Source: Thermophagus sp052400625
GTDB lineage: Bacteria; Bacteroidota; Bacteroidia; Bacteroidales; Marinilabiliaceae
Length of the DNA stretch: 64,000 nt
NCBI GenBank assembly: GCA_052400625.1
Contig: JBQTGH010000002.1
Strand: one strand, 5' to 3'
This document shows, piece by piece, positions 7,815 to 16,342 of this stretch (the stretch's first letter is position 1; the number at the start of each line of letters is the position of its first letter). The notes under the pieces are model-generated. The model did not search any database. It saw only the letters and a list, made by a program, of their open reading frames with translations, and had not been told where the DNA came from. The translations under genes were made by a program, and so were the position numbers.

Positions 7815-7853
7815 CACAAAAAAAGGGACTTGTCGATTGGTGACAGTCCCTTT
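7815..7853 (-). terminator. terminator of the rplM-rpsI-rpsB-tsf operon
   Basis: On the minus strand, AAAGGGACT-GTC, loop, GAC-AAGTCCCTTT followed by TTTTTTT. The stem has at least 9 bp plus an inner 3-bp extension. It lies 20 bp past the tsf stop codon. Confidence 0.9.
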
Positions 7854-7873
7854 CTTTTTATTTCATAAAAAAA

Positions 7874-8701
7874 CTAATCGTTCAAAGAGTAACGTTTGAA
7901 CTCAGTGACCGTTAATTCTTTATCAGCGCTTTGCAAATATTGCTTGATCGACATTTTGTTATCTTTCACAAAAGCCTGCTCCAACAAAGTACTTTCTTTA
8001 AAGAATTTTCCCAATCGGCCTTGTGCAATACGATCGAGCATTTCTTCCGGCTTACCTTCATTGCGGGCCATTTCTTTCCCGATCTCCAGCTCTTTTTCAA
8101 CGATTTCCTGTGGAACAGAATCTCTATCTACCGCTACGGGAGCCATTGCTGCCACCTGCATGGCAACATCTCTTGCCATTTGATTTTCAATATTCGCTTT
8201 ATTGAAACCAACGATGGTAGCCAATTTATTACCCGGATGGATATAGCCTACCACATTTTCAGCTTCAATAACATCAAAAGCAGCCAATTCAAGCTTTTCT
8301 CCGATAACTCCGATTTGCTCAGTAATAACATCTTTTACCGCTACACCATCAAGTTCAAGTTCTTTAACTTCGTCTAATGTTTTGGCACCTTTGTTAAGTC
8401 CCAAATCCAAAATAGATTGTGCCAAAGCAACAAAACTATCATTTTTGGCCACAAAATCGGTTTCGCAATTCAATACCACCAGAGCACCTTTTTTGGCATC
8501 ATCTGTAACTTTAGAAAGAACAACTCCCTCACTGGCTTCCCGATCGGCACGTTTACTGGCCACAGCCATTCCTTTTTTGCGGATCTCTTCAACCGCTTTA
8601 TCAAAATCGCCACCGGCTTCCTGAAGCGCTTTTTTGCAATCCATCATACCGGCGCCGGTCATTTTTCTAAGTTTGCTTACATCAGCAGCAGTTATAGCCA
8701 T
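7874..8701 (-). CDS. tsf: elongation factor Ts
   Basis: Nucleotide exchange factor that recycles EF-Tu-GDP to EF-Tu-GTP. 275 aa, normal for Bacteroidota. The N-terminal UBA-like domain (ITAADVSKLRKMTGAGMMDC) and the catalytic block CETDFVAKNDSF (residues ~75-86, containing the TDFV motif that contacts EF-Tu) are both present. It lies 69 bp after rpsB in the same direction and is followed by a strong terminator, so it is the last gene of the ribosomal operon. Confidence 0.98.
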   Translation of the reverse strand: MAITAADVSKLRKMTGAGMMDCKKALQEAGGDFDKAVEEIRKKGMAVASKRADREASEGVVLSKVTDDAKKGALVVLNCETDFVAKNDSFVALAQSILDLGLNKGAKTLDEVKELELDGVAVKDVITEQIGVIGEKLELAAFDVIEAENVVGYIHPGNKLATIVGFNKANIENQMARDVAMQVAAMAPVAVDRDSVPQEIVEKELEIGKEMARNEGKPEEMLDRIAQGRLGKFFKESTLLEQAFVKDNKMSIKQYLQSADKELTVTEFKRYSLND

Positions 8702-8770
8702 GATATATATTTTAGTTAGTTGATAAAATGCAGGGGAAAAGCGGTCCCCATCCCCTGATCATACAATAAT

Positions 8771-9652
8771 TTATTCTTTGTCCTTTTGAGTGCTTTCTTC
8801 CGGCTGCTTTTCAGAATCTCCCTTTTTAGCAGCGGCATCAGAGGAAGCAACCGGTCCTTTGGCAGCTTCTGCTTTGCTACCACCCTCTTTTCGGGCTCTT
8901 GTGCGACGACCTTCTGATTTTTTCTCGGACTTTTTCTCGCTCTGAGCTTCTTTCTCTTTTTCGGCCTTACGTTCAGTCAATCCCTCTTTTACAGCCTGAG
9001 CCATAATATCAACAATAAGTTCAATAGAGTTGGAAGCGTCATCATTGGCAGGAATCACAAAGTCGATGCCATTAGGATCAGAATTGGTATCCACCATGGC
9101 AAAGATGGGGATATTCAATTTTTGAGCTTCTCTAACAGCGATATGCTCTTTCATGACATCAACCACAAACATGGCAGCTGGAAGACGATTCAGATCTTTA
9201 ATACTTCCCAGTGTTTTTTCCAATTTGGCACGTTGACGGGAAATCTGAAGCTTTTCCCTTTTGGAAAGACGATTCCAAGCATCATCACTCATGAGTTTAT
9301 CTATGGAACTCATTTTTTTCACAGCCTTACGAATAGTGGGGAAATTGGTCAACATTCCTCCTGACCATCGTTCGGTCACATAAGGCATATTAAGGGCACC
9401 GATTTTTTCGGCAATAATATCTTTTGCCTGTTTTTTGGTAGCTACAAAAAGAATTTTGCGTCCCGATTTTGCAATTTGCTTTAAAGCATCAGCAGCTTCA
9501 TCAATTTTAGCCACTGTTTTATGCAGGTCTATAATATGGATACCGTTACGTTCCATGAACACATAAGGTGCCATGGCAGGGTTCCATTTTCTTTTAAGGT
9601 GGCCGAAATGGACTCCGGCCTCTAATAATTGTTCAAAATTTGTTCTGGGCAT
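8771..9652 (-). CDS. rpsB: 30S ribosomal protein S2
   Basis: S2 of the small ribosomal subunit. The first ~228 residues match the family closely (LLEAGVHFGHLKRKWNPAM, TERWSGGMLTNFPTIRK, VDTNSDPNGIDFVIPANDD). The remaining ~65 residues are a low-complexity tail of Lys, Glu, Ser and Ala that ends in QKDKE. Such charged tails occur in Bacteroidota S2 proteins and vary in length; 293 aa is longer than the ~240 aa of E. coli. The gene lies 100 bp after rpsI with no convincing promoter in the gap, so cotranscription from the rplM promoter is likely. Confidence 0.98.
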   Translation of the reverse strand: MPRTNFEQLLEAGVHFGHLKRKWNPAMAPYVFMERNGIHIIDLHKTVAKIDEAADALKQIAKSGRKILFVATKKQAKDIIAEKIGALNMPYVTERWSGGMLTNFPTIRKAVKKMSSIDKLMSDDAWNRLSKREKLQISRQRAKLEKTLGSIKDLNRLPAAMFVVDVMKEHIAVREAQKLNIPIFAMVDTNSDPNGIDFVIPANDDASNSIELIVDIMAQAVKEGLTERKAEKEKEAQSEKKSEKKSEGRRTRARKEGGSKAEAAKGPVASSDAAAKKGDSEKQPEESTQKDKE

Positions 9653-9752
9653 GTTGTTTTTTTTAAACGTTTACTTTCTGTGTTAAGCAACCATTAAGTA
9701 GTCCGTACTTCGGAATCTTAACAGTTTAGATACTAAACGTACCAGACGATTA

Positions 9753-10139
9753 TTAACGCTTGCTAAACTGGAATCTTTTGCGGGCTTTGGGACGACCGGG
9801 TTTCTTCCTTTCCACCACGCGTGAATCACGGGTAAGAAATCCTTCGGCACGCAAAACACTTTTGTGTTCTTCATTTATTTTAACCATCGCTCTGGCTATA
9901 GCCAAACGTGTTGCTTCGGCCTGTCCTTTAATACCACCACCTTTCAGGTTCACTTTGATATCATATTCACCGTCAGCATTGACTGCATTCAGCGGTTGTT
10001 TAACGATATACTGAAGAATGGGGGCGGAAAAATATTGGGCCAGGTCTCTTTTATTGATGGTAATCTGACCTTTGCCTTCTGTCACATATATACGGGCAAT
10101 GGCTTCTTTCCTTCGTCCTATTGCATTAATTACTTCCAT
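9753..10139 (-). CDS. rpsI: 30S ribosomal protein S9
   Basis: 128 aa, full length for S9. The N-terminal AIGRRKEAIARIYV, the central GGGIKGQAEATRLAIARA and the basic C-terminus ending in FSKR, which reaches the P-site tRNA, are all present. It begins 5 bp after the rplM stop, the standard rplM-rpsI arrangement, and is certainly translated from the same mRNA. Confidence 0.98.
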   Translation of the reverse strand: MEVINAIGRRKEAIARIYVTEGKGQITINKRDLAQYFSAPILQYIVKQPLNAVNADGEYDIKVNLKGGGIKGQAEATRLAIARAMVKINEEHKSVLRAEGFLTRDSRVVERKKPGRPKARKRFQFSKR

Positions 10140-10144
10140 ACTGC

Positions 10145-10600
10145 TTATTTAATGGTATTAATATCAATGACCTTTGGTTTTTGAGCATCCTGTTTATGCT
10201 CCGGACCTACATACACATAAAGGTTTTTCAGTATTTGGCGTCCCAGCTTATTCTTGGGCAGCATTCCTTTTACGGCGTGATAAACCAATTGCGTCGGATC
10301 TTTGGCATACATATCGGCAGGCGAAGTTTCTCTTTGCCCTCCCGGATATCCTGTGTGCGAAAAGATGACACGATCACTCCATTTCTTTCCGGTGAGTTTT
10401 ACCTTTTCGGCATTGATCACGATCACGTTGTCCCCACAATCAAGATTAGGCGTAAAATTGGGCTTGTTTTTTCCACGAAGCAATTTTGCAACGCGTGAGC
10501 TCAACCGTCCCAACACCATATCTGTGGCATCTACTACCAACCACTCTTTATTAATGGTTTCTCTGGTGGCCGATTCTGTTTTGTAACTTAAAGTATCCAC
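10145..10600 (-). CDS. rplM: 50S ribosomal protein L13 (GTG start)
   Basis: L13 of the large subunit, an early assembly protein. The best start is the GTG at 10600, giving a 151-aa protein beginning (f)MDTLSYKTESATRE, which matches the N-terminus known for Bacteroidota L13; AGAGGA lies a few bases upstream as a ribosome-binding site. An in-frame GTG further upstream (10651) would add 17 residues that are not family-like and would use part of the structured leader. Family blocks seen are VVDATDMVLGRLSSRVA and MLPKNKLGRQILKNLYVY. It is the first gene of the operon running through rpsI and rpsB to tsf. Confidence 0.95.
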   Translation of the reverse strand: MDTLSYKTESATRETINKEWLVVDATDMVLGRLSSRVAKLLRGKNKPNFTPNLDCGDNVIVINAEKVKLTGKKWSDRVIFSHTGYPGGQRETSPADMYAKDPTQLVYHAVKGMLPKNKLGRQILKNLYVYVGPEHKQDAQKPKVIDINTIK

Positions 10601-10752
10601 AATCTTCCTCTTTAGAAAATTAGACCTACATAAATAATTAACTTCCAACACACCTCTATCGTCTACTGCCGGTGATCTCGGGCAAAAATCAACAACAGTT
10701 TTTTAACGGGGATCTTTATCCCGGTGTGTCGTTCAGCATGGATAATAATCGG
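10601..10752 (-). promoter_or_regulatory. structured 5' leader of rplM (probable L13 autoregulatory leader)
   Basis: About 150 nt separate the promoter from the GTG start. On the minus strand, ACACACC is followed by the hairpin GGGAT-AAAG-ATCCC and, about 70 nt later, by GGTGTGT, which can close a long-range 7-bp stem around the hairpin. Leaders of this kind, bound by L13 itself, have been described upstream of rplM in Bacteroidia. The fold is read by eye and not compared with a covariance model. Confidence 0.55.
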
Positions 10753-10755
10753 CCG

Positions 10756-10786
10756 CAAAAGTACAGCTATTTTTATTAAACACCAA
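10756..10786 (-). promoter_or_regulatory. promoter of the rplM operon
   Basis: On the minus strand, TTG (10784-10786) and TACTTTTG (10756-10763) are separated by exactly 20 bp, matching the Bacteroidota -33/-7 pattern. Transcription should begin near 10750. Confidence 0.75.
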
Positions 10787-10967
10787 CCTTTTAGAGACAA
10801 TTTTTGCTCACAAAAGGTAATTTCAAATGTCTTATAAGTAAGATTATTAATCCTCCGATTAGCTTCTTTGCAAAAGTGATGAGCATCCGAACGATCACAA
10901 TGATCTGCGCCACATTAAGCATCAAACAAAAAATAGTGATTTGTCCGTAATATAATGTTGTTTCCTC
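10787..10967. other. divergent intergenic region
   Basis: Between the rplM promoter (minus strand) and the glycosylase promoter (plus strand) there is no reading frame of note and no obvious structure beyond these two promoters. Confidence 0.5.
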
Positions 10968-10975
10968 TATATTTG
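10940..10975 (+). promoter_or_regulatory. promoter of the DNA glycosylase gene
   Basis: TATATTTG at 10968-10975 fits the -7 consensus. A TTTG lies at 10940-10943, 24 bp upstream, a little farther than the usual 19-21 bp. The distance to the ATG at 11019 is 43 bp. Confidence 0.55.
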
Positions 10976-11018
10976 TAAATTACAGAATAACTGAAGGCCA
11001 AATTACATCATTCGACCC

Positions 11019-11558
11019 ATGCTGACAGATGGTTTTCCAATGCGTTTATCCAACGGTTTTTTCTGCCGTGATGTATTAGAAGTAGCTCCCGATTTAATCG
11101 GAAAAATATTAGTACGCAAATTTGATGACGGAGAAATATTAAGACTTACCATCAACGAAACAGAGGCATACCGAGAGGAGGAGGATTTGGCATGCCATGC
11201 CAGCAGGGGACGGACCCCCAGAACGGAAGTAATGTACCACAAGGGTGGTCTTGTATATGTCTACTTCATATATGGCATGTACTGGTTACTCAACTTTACC
11301 ACCGGAGCCATCAATCATCCACAAGCGGTTCTGATTCGCGGAACCCGTGAAATTAATGGTCCCGGTCGTCTCGGTCGGACGCTCAAGCTGGACAGGTCAT
11401 TTTATGGGGAAGATTTGACCACCTCTGGTCGATTATGGGTCGAAGAAAGCCCAGCATCAACAACGCCGACTTCAATTATCACAAAAACTCGCGTAGGCAT
11501 TAACTATGCAGGGGAGTTCTGGGCCAATAAACCTTGGCGGTTTATGGAAACCTCTTAA
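11019..11558 (+). CDS. DNA-3-methyladenine glycosylase (AAG/MPG family)
   Basis: Removes alkylated purines such as 3-methyladenine from DNA as the first step of base excision repair. 179 aa, somewhat shorter than the usual ~190-200. Family blocks are FFCRDVLEVAPDLIGKILV, the catalytic INETEAY (Glu of the family ETEAY motif), DLACHASRGRTPRTEVMY and the pocket segment VYVYFIYGMYWLLNF, with NGPGRLGRTLKLD near residue 115. An internal Met (11040) is an alternative start. It is preceded by its own promoter and followed by a convergent barrel gene. Confidence 0.93.
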   Translation: MLTDGFPMRLSNGFFCRDVLEVAPDLIGKILVRKFDDGEILRLTINETEAYREEEDLACHASRGRTPRTEVMYHKGGLVYVYFIYGMYWLLNFTTGAINHPQAVLIRGTREINGPGRLGRTLKLDRSFYGEDLTTSGRLWVEESPASTTPTSIITKTRVGINYAGEFWANKPWRFMETS

Positions 11559-11619
11559 CTTAATTCATCCGCTTTTCCTTCTTGAACGAAGCAAAATTGA
11601 GATTTAACAAAAACATTGA

Positions 11620-12765
11620 TTAAAAAAACTCTTTGTCCAGTAAAAAGAAGGAGGGACTGAATACAACCTGCATGCCCGGTGCAAAATCAAAACGACGGTC
11701 TTTAACATCGAAATAACCTTCGAAGAGAAAAGAAAACTTTATCTTGTCCAGAAAAGTCCGGTTATAACCTATTTTCAACGTCATCAACTGCCTCCGGGAG
11801 ACATACACATTTTCATGGATAGGAGAAACCGATTGAAAATTGCCTGAACCTCTTAATGAGACAAAGTCTTTGCCACAAAAATAGCCGGTCATCAAATTGA
11901 GACGTTTCGTACTTGCGGTCACCCCCATATAGCAAGCAGATCCATTGTTTATTCCCAAAGGACCGGCGTCATTCAAATTGCGATAGGATATTCCATAACC
12001 AAAAAGGCCAATACTATTCAATGCGCCTTCAAAGAAATGTTGCGTTTTAATACCGGTTGCAAGATTCAACGAAGTTTGAACCCGCTCGGGATAGTTACTC
12101 ACTTCTCCTCCCCGATGCGTAGCAATAATTTGGATCGGCAGGGTAACACTCCATGGCGATTCATCCGTACGCTCACGAAGCAGATATTCCGTATTCATAC
12201 CTGCGGTAAACCACTCCGGGAAATCATCACCCTCACGGATAAACTGTTCCCAGTCTACCCACATATCAGATTTAAGCTTGGATCCATCCACCAAAAACTG
12301 AATTCCATTTTCCACCGGTCGGGTATATTGTCGTTCCGGATCAAATAAAGGTTCTATCAGATTGTGATGGAGATGACCTCGCAACGCGCCCATTATGACA
12401 TCCACAGAAGATGATAATCTTAGGTGGGCTGAAAGAACCGGTTTAACCTCGCTATAGTAGTTTAAGCCACTGTATTGCTGCACAAAAACGCCCACCATGA
12501 GCCGTAAACGATCCCCCGCATAATACATCAAAGAAGGTTGAAGTCCATAACCTATTAATGTATGCCCCCAGGCAAAATGGTTCTTATACTCATTATCCTT
12601 GACAAAATTAACATTGGCAATATGAAGAAGCAACTCATTAGAACGCTCCGGTTCAAAGTCCGGATAGTAGTACCTGAAATTGTTTTCAACCTGAGAGATT
12701 ACAGGTAACGAAACCAGGAAACAAGAGAAAAAAATAAAAAATGGTATTACTTTATTTTTGAGCAT
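11620..12765 (-). CDS. outer-membrane beta-barrel protein, unknown function
   Basis: About 381 aa from the ATG at 12765; five additional codons upstream would need a TTG start. A signal peptide ends near VISQ. The mature protein is rich in aromatic residues in strand-like alternation and ends in KEFF, an aromatic C-terminus typical of barrel insertion. No specific family was recognised. It shares no operon with neighbours, being convergent with the glycosylase gene. Localisation is reasonably sure; the substrate is unknown. Confidence 0.75.
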   Translation of the reverse strand: MLKNKVIPFFIFFSCFLVSLPVISQVENNFRYYYPDFEPERSNELLLHIANVNFVKDNEYKNHFAWGHTLIGYGLQPSLMYYAGDRLRLMVGVFVQQYSGLNYYSEVKPVLSAHLRLSSSVDVIMGALRGHLHHNLIEPLFDPERQYTRPVENGIQFLVDGSKLKSDMWVDWEQFIREGDDFPEWFTAGMNTEYLLRERTDESPWSVTLPIQIIATHRGGEVSNYPERVQTSLNLATGIKTQHFFEGALNSIGLFGYGISYRNLNDAGPLGINNGSACYMGVTASTKRLNLMTGYFCGKDFVSLRGSGNFQSVSPIHENVYVSRRQLMTLKIGYNRTFLDKIKFSFLFEGYFDVKDRRFDFAPGMQVVFSPSFFLLDKEFF

Positions 12766-12918
12766 GTCCTGTAAATCCAAAATTGCCGAAGACTAAACAA
12801 ACTAACACATGGGCTCTATTATACTAAGTTTCTGCAAAAAAGTTCGAGCAATTTAATCATTTCACGCTCCATCAAAATTTCCTTCTAAGGGACAGAGTCA
12901 TGCAACGCCAGGCATCCT

Positions 12919-13809
12919 TTATGGGTGAGAACACTCAATCTGATTGTTTCTGTTTTTTTCGACCTGAATGGTCGCATGAGAAATATTGAATTCTCTTTTC
13001 AACATTTTTTGAATTTCTGCCAAAAAAGGGTCGCCACCATCATGAGGCACGACCAAATGCACAGAAATCGCAGTCTGATTAGTACTAAGTGCCCATATAT
13101 GCAGATCATGAGCATCTTCCACTCCGGGAAAGTTATTCAAGGCATTTCTCACATCACCCACATTTATATTTTTAGGTGCTGCATCCAACGCCAGGTTAAG
13201 AGAATCCACAAACAAGCGCCAAGTGCCCCACAGCACCACTGCGATAATGACAAAACTAACGGCGGGATCAATCCACTGATAGCCCGTCACCATAATCAGC
13301 AATCCCGCCAACACTACGCCCAACGATACCGCAGCATCAGCCATCATATGTAAAAAGGCCCCTTTAATATTCAAATCATCTTTTTGGCCTTTCATAAACA
13401 AGAGCGCTGTTACAGTATTGATCACAACGCCTATGCCGGCAACAATCATCACGCTGGTTCCCGCCACCGGTTGTGGTTCTTCCAGTTTTAAGATGGCATC
13501 TTTGGCAATAAAATAAACAGCTACAAACAACAAAATTGCGTTCAATATAGACGACAAAATAGTGCTCCGCTGCCAGCCGTATGTATATTTCCCACGAGGC
13601 TTTAAATTGGCCAGCCAAAAAGCAACCCAAGCAAAAAACAATCCCAAAACATCACTGGCATTATGTCCGGCATCGGCAAGCAAAGCGGATGAATTGGCGA
13701 TTAACCCATAAAAAACTTCAACGCCTACAAAAGCAAGGTTTAGACCAATGCCGATGGCAAATGCCCTTCCTTTTGCAGGATGATGATGGTGATGATGAAC
13801 AGTGGACAT
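12919..13809 (-). CDS. cation diffusion facilitator (CzcD-like), His-rich N-terminus
   Basis: Exports divalent metal cations (Zn, Co, Cd type) against protons from the cytoplasm. The ATG at 13809 gives 296 aa starting MSTVHHHHHHPAKG; a longer frame of 11 more codons upstream is not family-like. Six transmembrane helices are visible. The metal site is complete: ADAGHNASD in helix II and HMMADAAVS in helix V, each carrying the HxxxD pattern. A cytoplasmic C-terminal domain with HDLHIWALS and HLVV follows. The six consecutive histidines at residues 5-10 are native metal-binding residues. A second, divergent CDF gene is 260 bp upstream in the same direction. Confidence 0.93.
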   Translation of the reverse strand: MSTVHHHHHHPAKGRAFAIGIGLNLAFVGVEVFYGLIANSSALLADAGHNASDVLGLFFAWVAFWLANLKPRGKYTYGWQRSTILSSILNAILLFVAVYFIAKDAILKLEEPQPVAGTSVMIVAGIGVVINTVTALLFMKGQKDDLNIKGAFLHMMADAAVSLGVVLAGLLIMVTGYQWIDPAVSFVIIAVVLWGTWRLFVDSLNLALDAAPKNINVGDVRNALNNFPGVEDAHDLHIWALSTNQTAISVHLVVPHDGGDPFLAEIQKMLKREFNISHATIQVEKNRNNQIECSHP

Positions 13810-14066
13810 ATGAATGTAATTATTAAAAACAAAATTGGGCATTTTTTTACCGAAATGGCCGACAAAGCCCCCACAACCCCTAACAACGATTTTTCCTAAT
13901 CCTTAAATCTCTCGATTTAAATATTTTGATTCCAGATAAAAAACATCCGCCCCCCTTTTTTTCATTTCAACGTGAGAATTCGCAGAGCCAATAATTAAAG
14001 TACAATATTTATCATTACACCTCTGTCATCCTGCTCTGGATTTCTAATCATACCTTCCCCACTCCC

Positions 14067-14864
14067 TTACTGTGAAAGTTTTATAATTCTTACGGCCCCC
14101 CACACAATCAAAACAAACACAAAACTACCAATAATCAAATCGGGAAGTGGGGAACCGAACCAATACACCAGCGCTCCTGATAGGATAATGCCGGCATTAA
14201 TGATCACATCATTGGAAGTGCAGATCATACTAGCTTTCACATGCTCACCTTTGCTTTTCGACTTTTGAAGCAAGTATAAACTTACTGCATTTGCGATTAA
14301 TGCAAAGATGGAAACAATAATCATGGCTCTGAAATCCGGAAATATTTCTACCCCTGTAAAGCGGCGAATCACCTCGCTCAGACCCAAAATAGCCAATATC
14401 AACTGTAAATAACCGCTCACTGCGGCAACCCGTTTCTTCCGACGAATCATGGCACCTACTGCCCAAAGACTAAGACCATACACCAAAGCATCAGCCAACA
14501 TATCCAAGGAGTCGGCCACCAGCCCCATGGACCCTGACAACCAACCAGCCACCATCTCCCCCACAAAAAACACGGCATTTATGATCAACACTGCCCATAA
14601 CATTTTTCTTTCCAGCCTCAAATCCCGGCCTGAAGACTCTGCTCCTTCCACCTCTTCTTCTGTCATTAGCCGGCCTCCCATCTTCAGCGATTCTATCAAT
14701 GGTGTTATTTCCGCAACATCCCCATGGTAATATACGTGAAGCTTTCGTCCCTCAAGATCGAATGCCAATTCTTCCAATCCTTTTATTCCTTCCAATTTCA
14801 TACGAATAATTTGTTCTTCTGAAGGACAATCCATTCCGGGAATATGATAACAAAACTTCTTCAT
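14067..14864 (-). CDS. CDF-like transporter with an N-terminal HMA-like domain
   Basis: 265 aa. Residues 1-70 resemble a heavy-metal-associated domain (HIPGMDCPSEEQIIRMKLEG) but only one cysteine of the usual CxxC pair is present. Residues ~88-265 form five to six membrane spans with the CDF signature GLVADSLDMLADALVYG, where DxxxD replaces the canonical HxxxD. The helix V site reads CTSNDVIINAG, with Asn in place of the usual His/Asp. The cytoplasmic CDF C-terminal domain is missing. This is a recognisable HMA-CDF fusion type of Bacteroidota, probably a metal carrier with altered specificity; the substrate is not predictable. Confidence 0.82.
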   Translation of the reverse strand: MKKFCYHIPGMDCPSEEQIIRMKLEGIKGLEELAFDLEGRKLHVYYHGDVAEITPLIESLKMGGRLMTEEEVEGAESSGRDLRLERKMLWAVLIINAVFFVGEMVAGWLSGSMGLVADSLDMLADALVYGLSLWAVGAMIRRKKRVAAVSGYLQLILAILGLSEVIRRFTGVEIFPDFRAMIIVSIFALIANAVSLYLLQKSKSKGEHVKASMICTSNDVIINAGIILSGALVYWFGSPLPDLIIGSFVFVLIVWGAVRIIKLSQ

Positions 14865-15201
14865 TCGAATTTAATTTATCTAAAACATTGGTCTAATGGT
14901 CCCCACATAAAATTTGGCAGATTATGAGATCCCGGATCATTCGAAACCGGCATGAACAATCGCCTTGAAATACTCATTCGGCCGGAGAAATAGCCGGCTT
15001 ATCAGTTTTTTTCTGGACTTACATGATCTCGACGTGGATGCCAATAATTCTTTACCCTAAACTCCTTGCACTTCAGCAAACAATGGGATGCTCAAAAATA
15101 CCAACAATGCCATTAAAAAAACCAATCACCGGGACAAATGGTTTAAAAATACCAACAATTGGGGATATCATTTTGCCATTGGGGGAGGAAAATAAAGTTG
15201 C
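14865..15201. other. intergenic region with a short internal repeat
   Basis: Two copies of AAAAATACCAACAAT occur (about 15096-15110 and 15154-15168). On the minus strand they lie in a 32-codon frame (15171 to 15073) coding for a very hydrophobic peptide with the repeated segment G-I-(V)-G-I-F. On the plus strand another short frame is open. Neither has a clear ribosome-binding site or promoter, so no gene is called. Confidence 0.35.
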
Positions 15202-15209
15202 TATCTTTC
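15202..15209 (+). promoter_or_regulatory. -7-like box close to the YqaA start codon
   Basis: TATCTTTC (one mismatch to TAnnTTTG) ends 4 bp before the ATG at 15214, with a TTG 20 bp upstream. The geometry predicts an mRNA with almost no leader. Confidence 0.4.
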
Positions 15210-15213
15210 GGCC

Positions 15214-15663
15214 ATGTGGATCGAATTAGAATATGTCGGCTTGTTTCTGGCGAGTTTTTTAGCGGCCACCATTCTGCCTTTCAGTTCAGAATTGGTTTTA
15301 AGCGGCATTTTGGCTTCCGGAGGCGATCCCCTCATTAGCTTTACCCTGGCAACACTGGGCAATTGGCTCGGCGGATTAACCTCCTATTTTATCGGTCGAA
15401 TGGGCCAATTGATATGGATTGAAAAATACCTGCACATTCCTCACCACAAACTAAAAAAATGGCAGCAAAAGGTGTCAGGCAATGAATGGTGGGTGGCTCT
15501 CTTCTGCTGGGTTCCGGCCATTGGTGATTTACTGGCTGTAGTATTGGGTTTGCTCAAAAGTAATTTCTGGTGGTCGGCATTAGGGATGCTGGCAGGAAAA
15601 GCCTTGCGTTACCTCGTATGGGGACTGCTTACTCTGCAAGTTATCTCAAAAATGGAGTTTTAG
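15214..15663 (+). CDS. YqaA-family membrane protein (DedA/SNARE-associated fold)
   Basis: 149 aa, a complete small DedA-superfamily protein of the YqaA type. The hallmark segments are FLAATILPFSSELVL (re-entrant/amphipathic region), GNWLGGLTSYFIGR and FCWVPAIGDLLAVVLGLLKS, followed by two C-terminal helices. Members of the superfamily are lipid scramblases or flippases and affect envelope integrity; the role of YqaA itself is not settled. It stands alone between two minus-strand genes. Confidence 0.88.
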   Translation: MWIELEYVGLFLASFLAATILPFSSELVLSGILASGGDPLISFTLATLGNWLGGLTSYFIGRMGQLIWIEKYLHIPHHKLKKWQQKVSGNEWWVALFCWVPAIGDLLAVVLGLLKSNFWWSALGMLAGKALRYLVWGLLTLQVISKMEF

Positions 15664-15739
15664 TTTTTAATCGAAGATTAACCATCGACTACAATCCATC
15701 AACAGTCTGGCTTTTCTATTTCTCTACCTCCTCAATTTT

Positions 15740-16234
15740 CTAATCTCCACTTTTCAGTCGCGGGGTTCCAAACACCTGAACCCAATATTTTCCATTTCGT
15801 GAGCAGGCGGCGCCCATCTCTGTAAAATCACCATTCATGATATTACTACAATGTCCGGGGCTATTAAGCCAACCCTCCACCACCTCCGGTACCGAACGCG
15901 GCCCCATGGCAATGTTCTCCCCCACGGTTCGCCATTGATATCCTTCTCGTTCCACTCTTATCACCACCGTCGATTTCCCTGTTCCTATATGGTCAAAAAA
16001 ATCATTGTCGGCCATATCATCGGCATGCTTTTGAGCAGCTTGCGCCAGCATATCATTCCATTTCAGGGGAGGTACGGCCTCGTGTTTTTTCCCTCCGCAA
16101 CGACGTTTGGTCATACGAGCATCATTGACCAGACGCAGCATTTTATCACTGTCAAAATCAACCGTCACCTCTTCCTGTCCAAACAATATCAAACCGGAAA
16201 ATAAAAACCATAAGAAAAGAATCCGCTTCTGCAT
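15740..16234 (-). CDS. secreted CAP-domain protein
   Basis: 164 aa with a signal peptide (residues 1-19, FGQ|EE). The CAP (SCP/PR-1/Ag5) fold is evident from HADDMADNDFFDHIG and GENIAMGPRSVPEVVEGWLNSPGH with the trailing NIMNGDFTEMGAAC. The two histidines and the glutamate that form the CAP cavity are present. CAP proteins in bacteria are extracellular and of mixed function (some bind lipids or cell-wall material). Two cysteines flank the C-terminal half and could form a disulphide. It has no obvious operon partner. Confidence 0.9.
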   Translation of the reverse strand: MQKRILFLWFLFSGLILFGQEEVTVDFDSDKMLRLVNDARMTKRRCGGKKHEAVPPLKWNDMLAQAAQKHADDMADNDFFDHIGTGKSTVVIRVEREGYQWRTVGENIAMGPRSVPEVVEGWLNSPGHCSNIMNGDFTEMGAACSRNGKYWVQVFGTPRLKSGD

Positions 16235-16342
16235 ATCATAAACTTATTTTAAAACAGTCCTCATTTTTTTGAATAACGTGGCAATCAATAACATTTATCT
16301 CACAATGCTACCAAATTAAAACGGTTTCTTTCGTCAAATGTT

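Noticed and set aside
15023..15229. 68-codon plus-strand frame before yqaA
   Set aside because: It overlaps the YqaA start, has repeat-derived content and no support as a gene.
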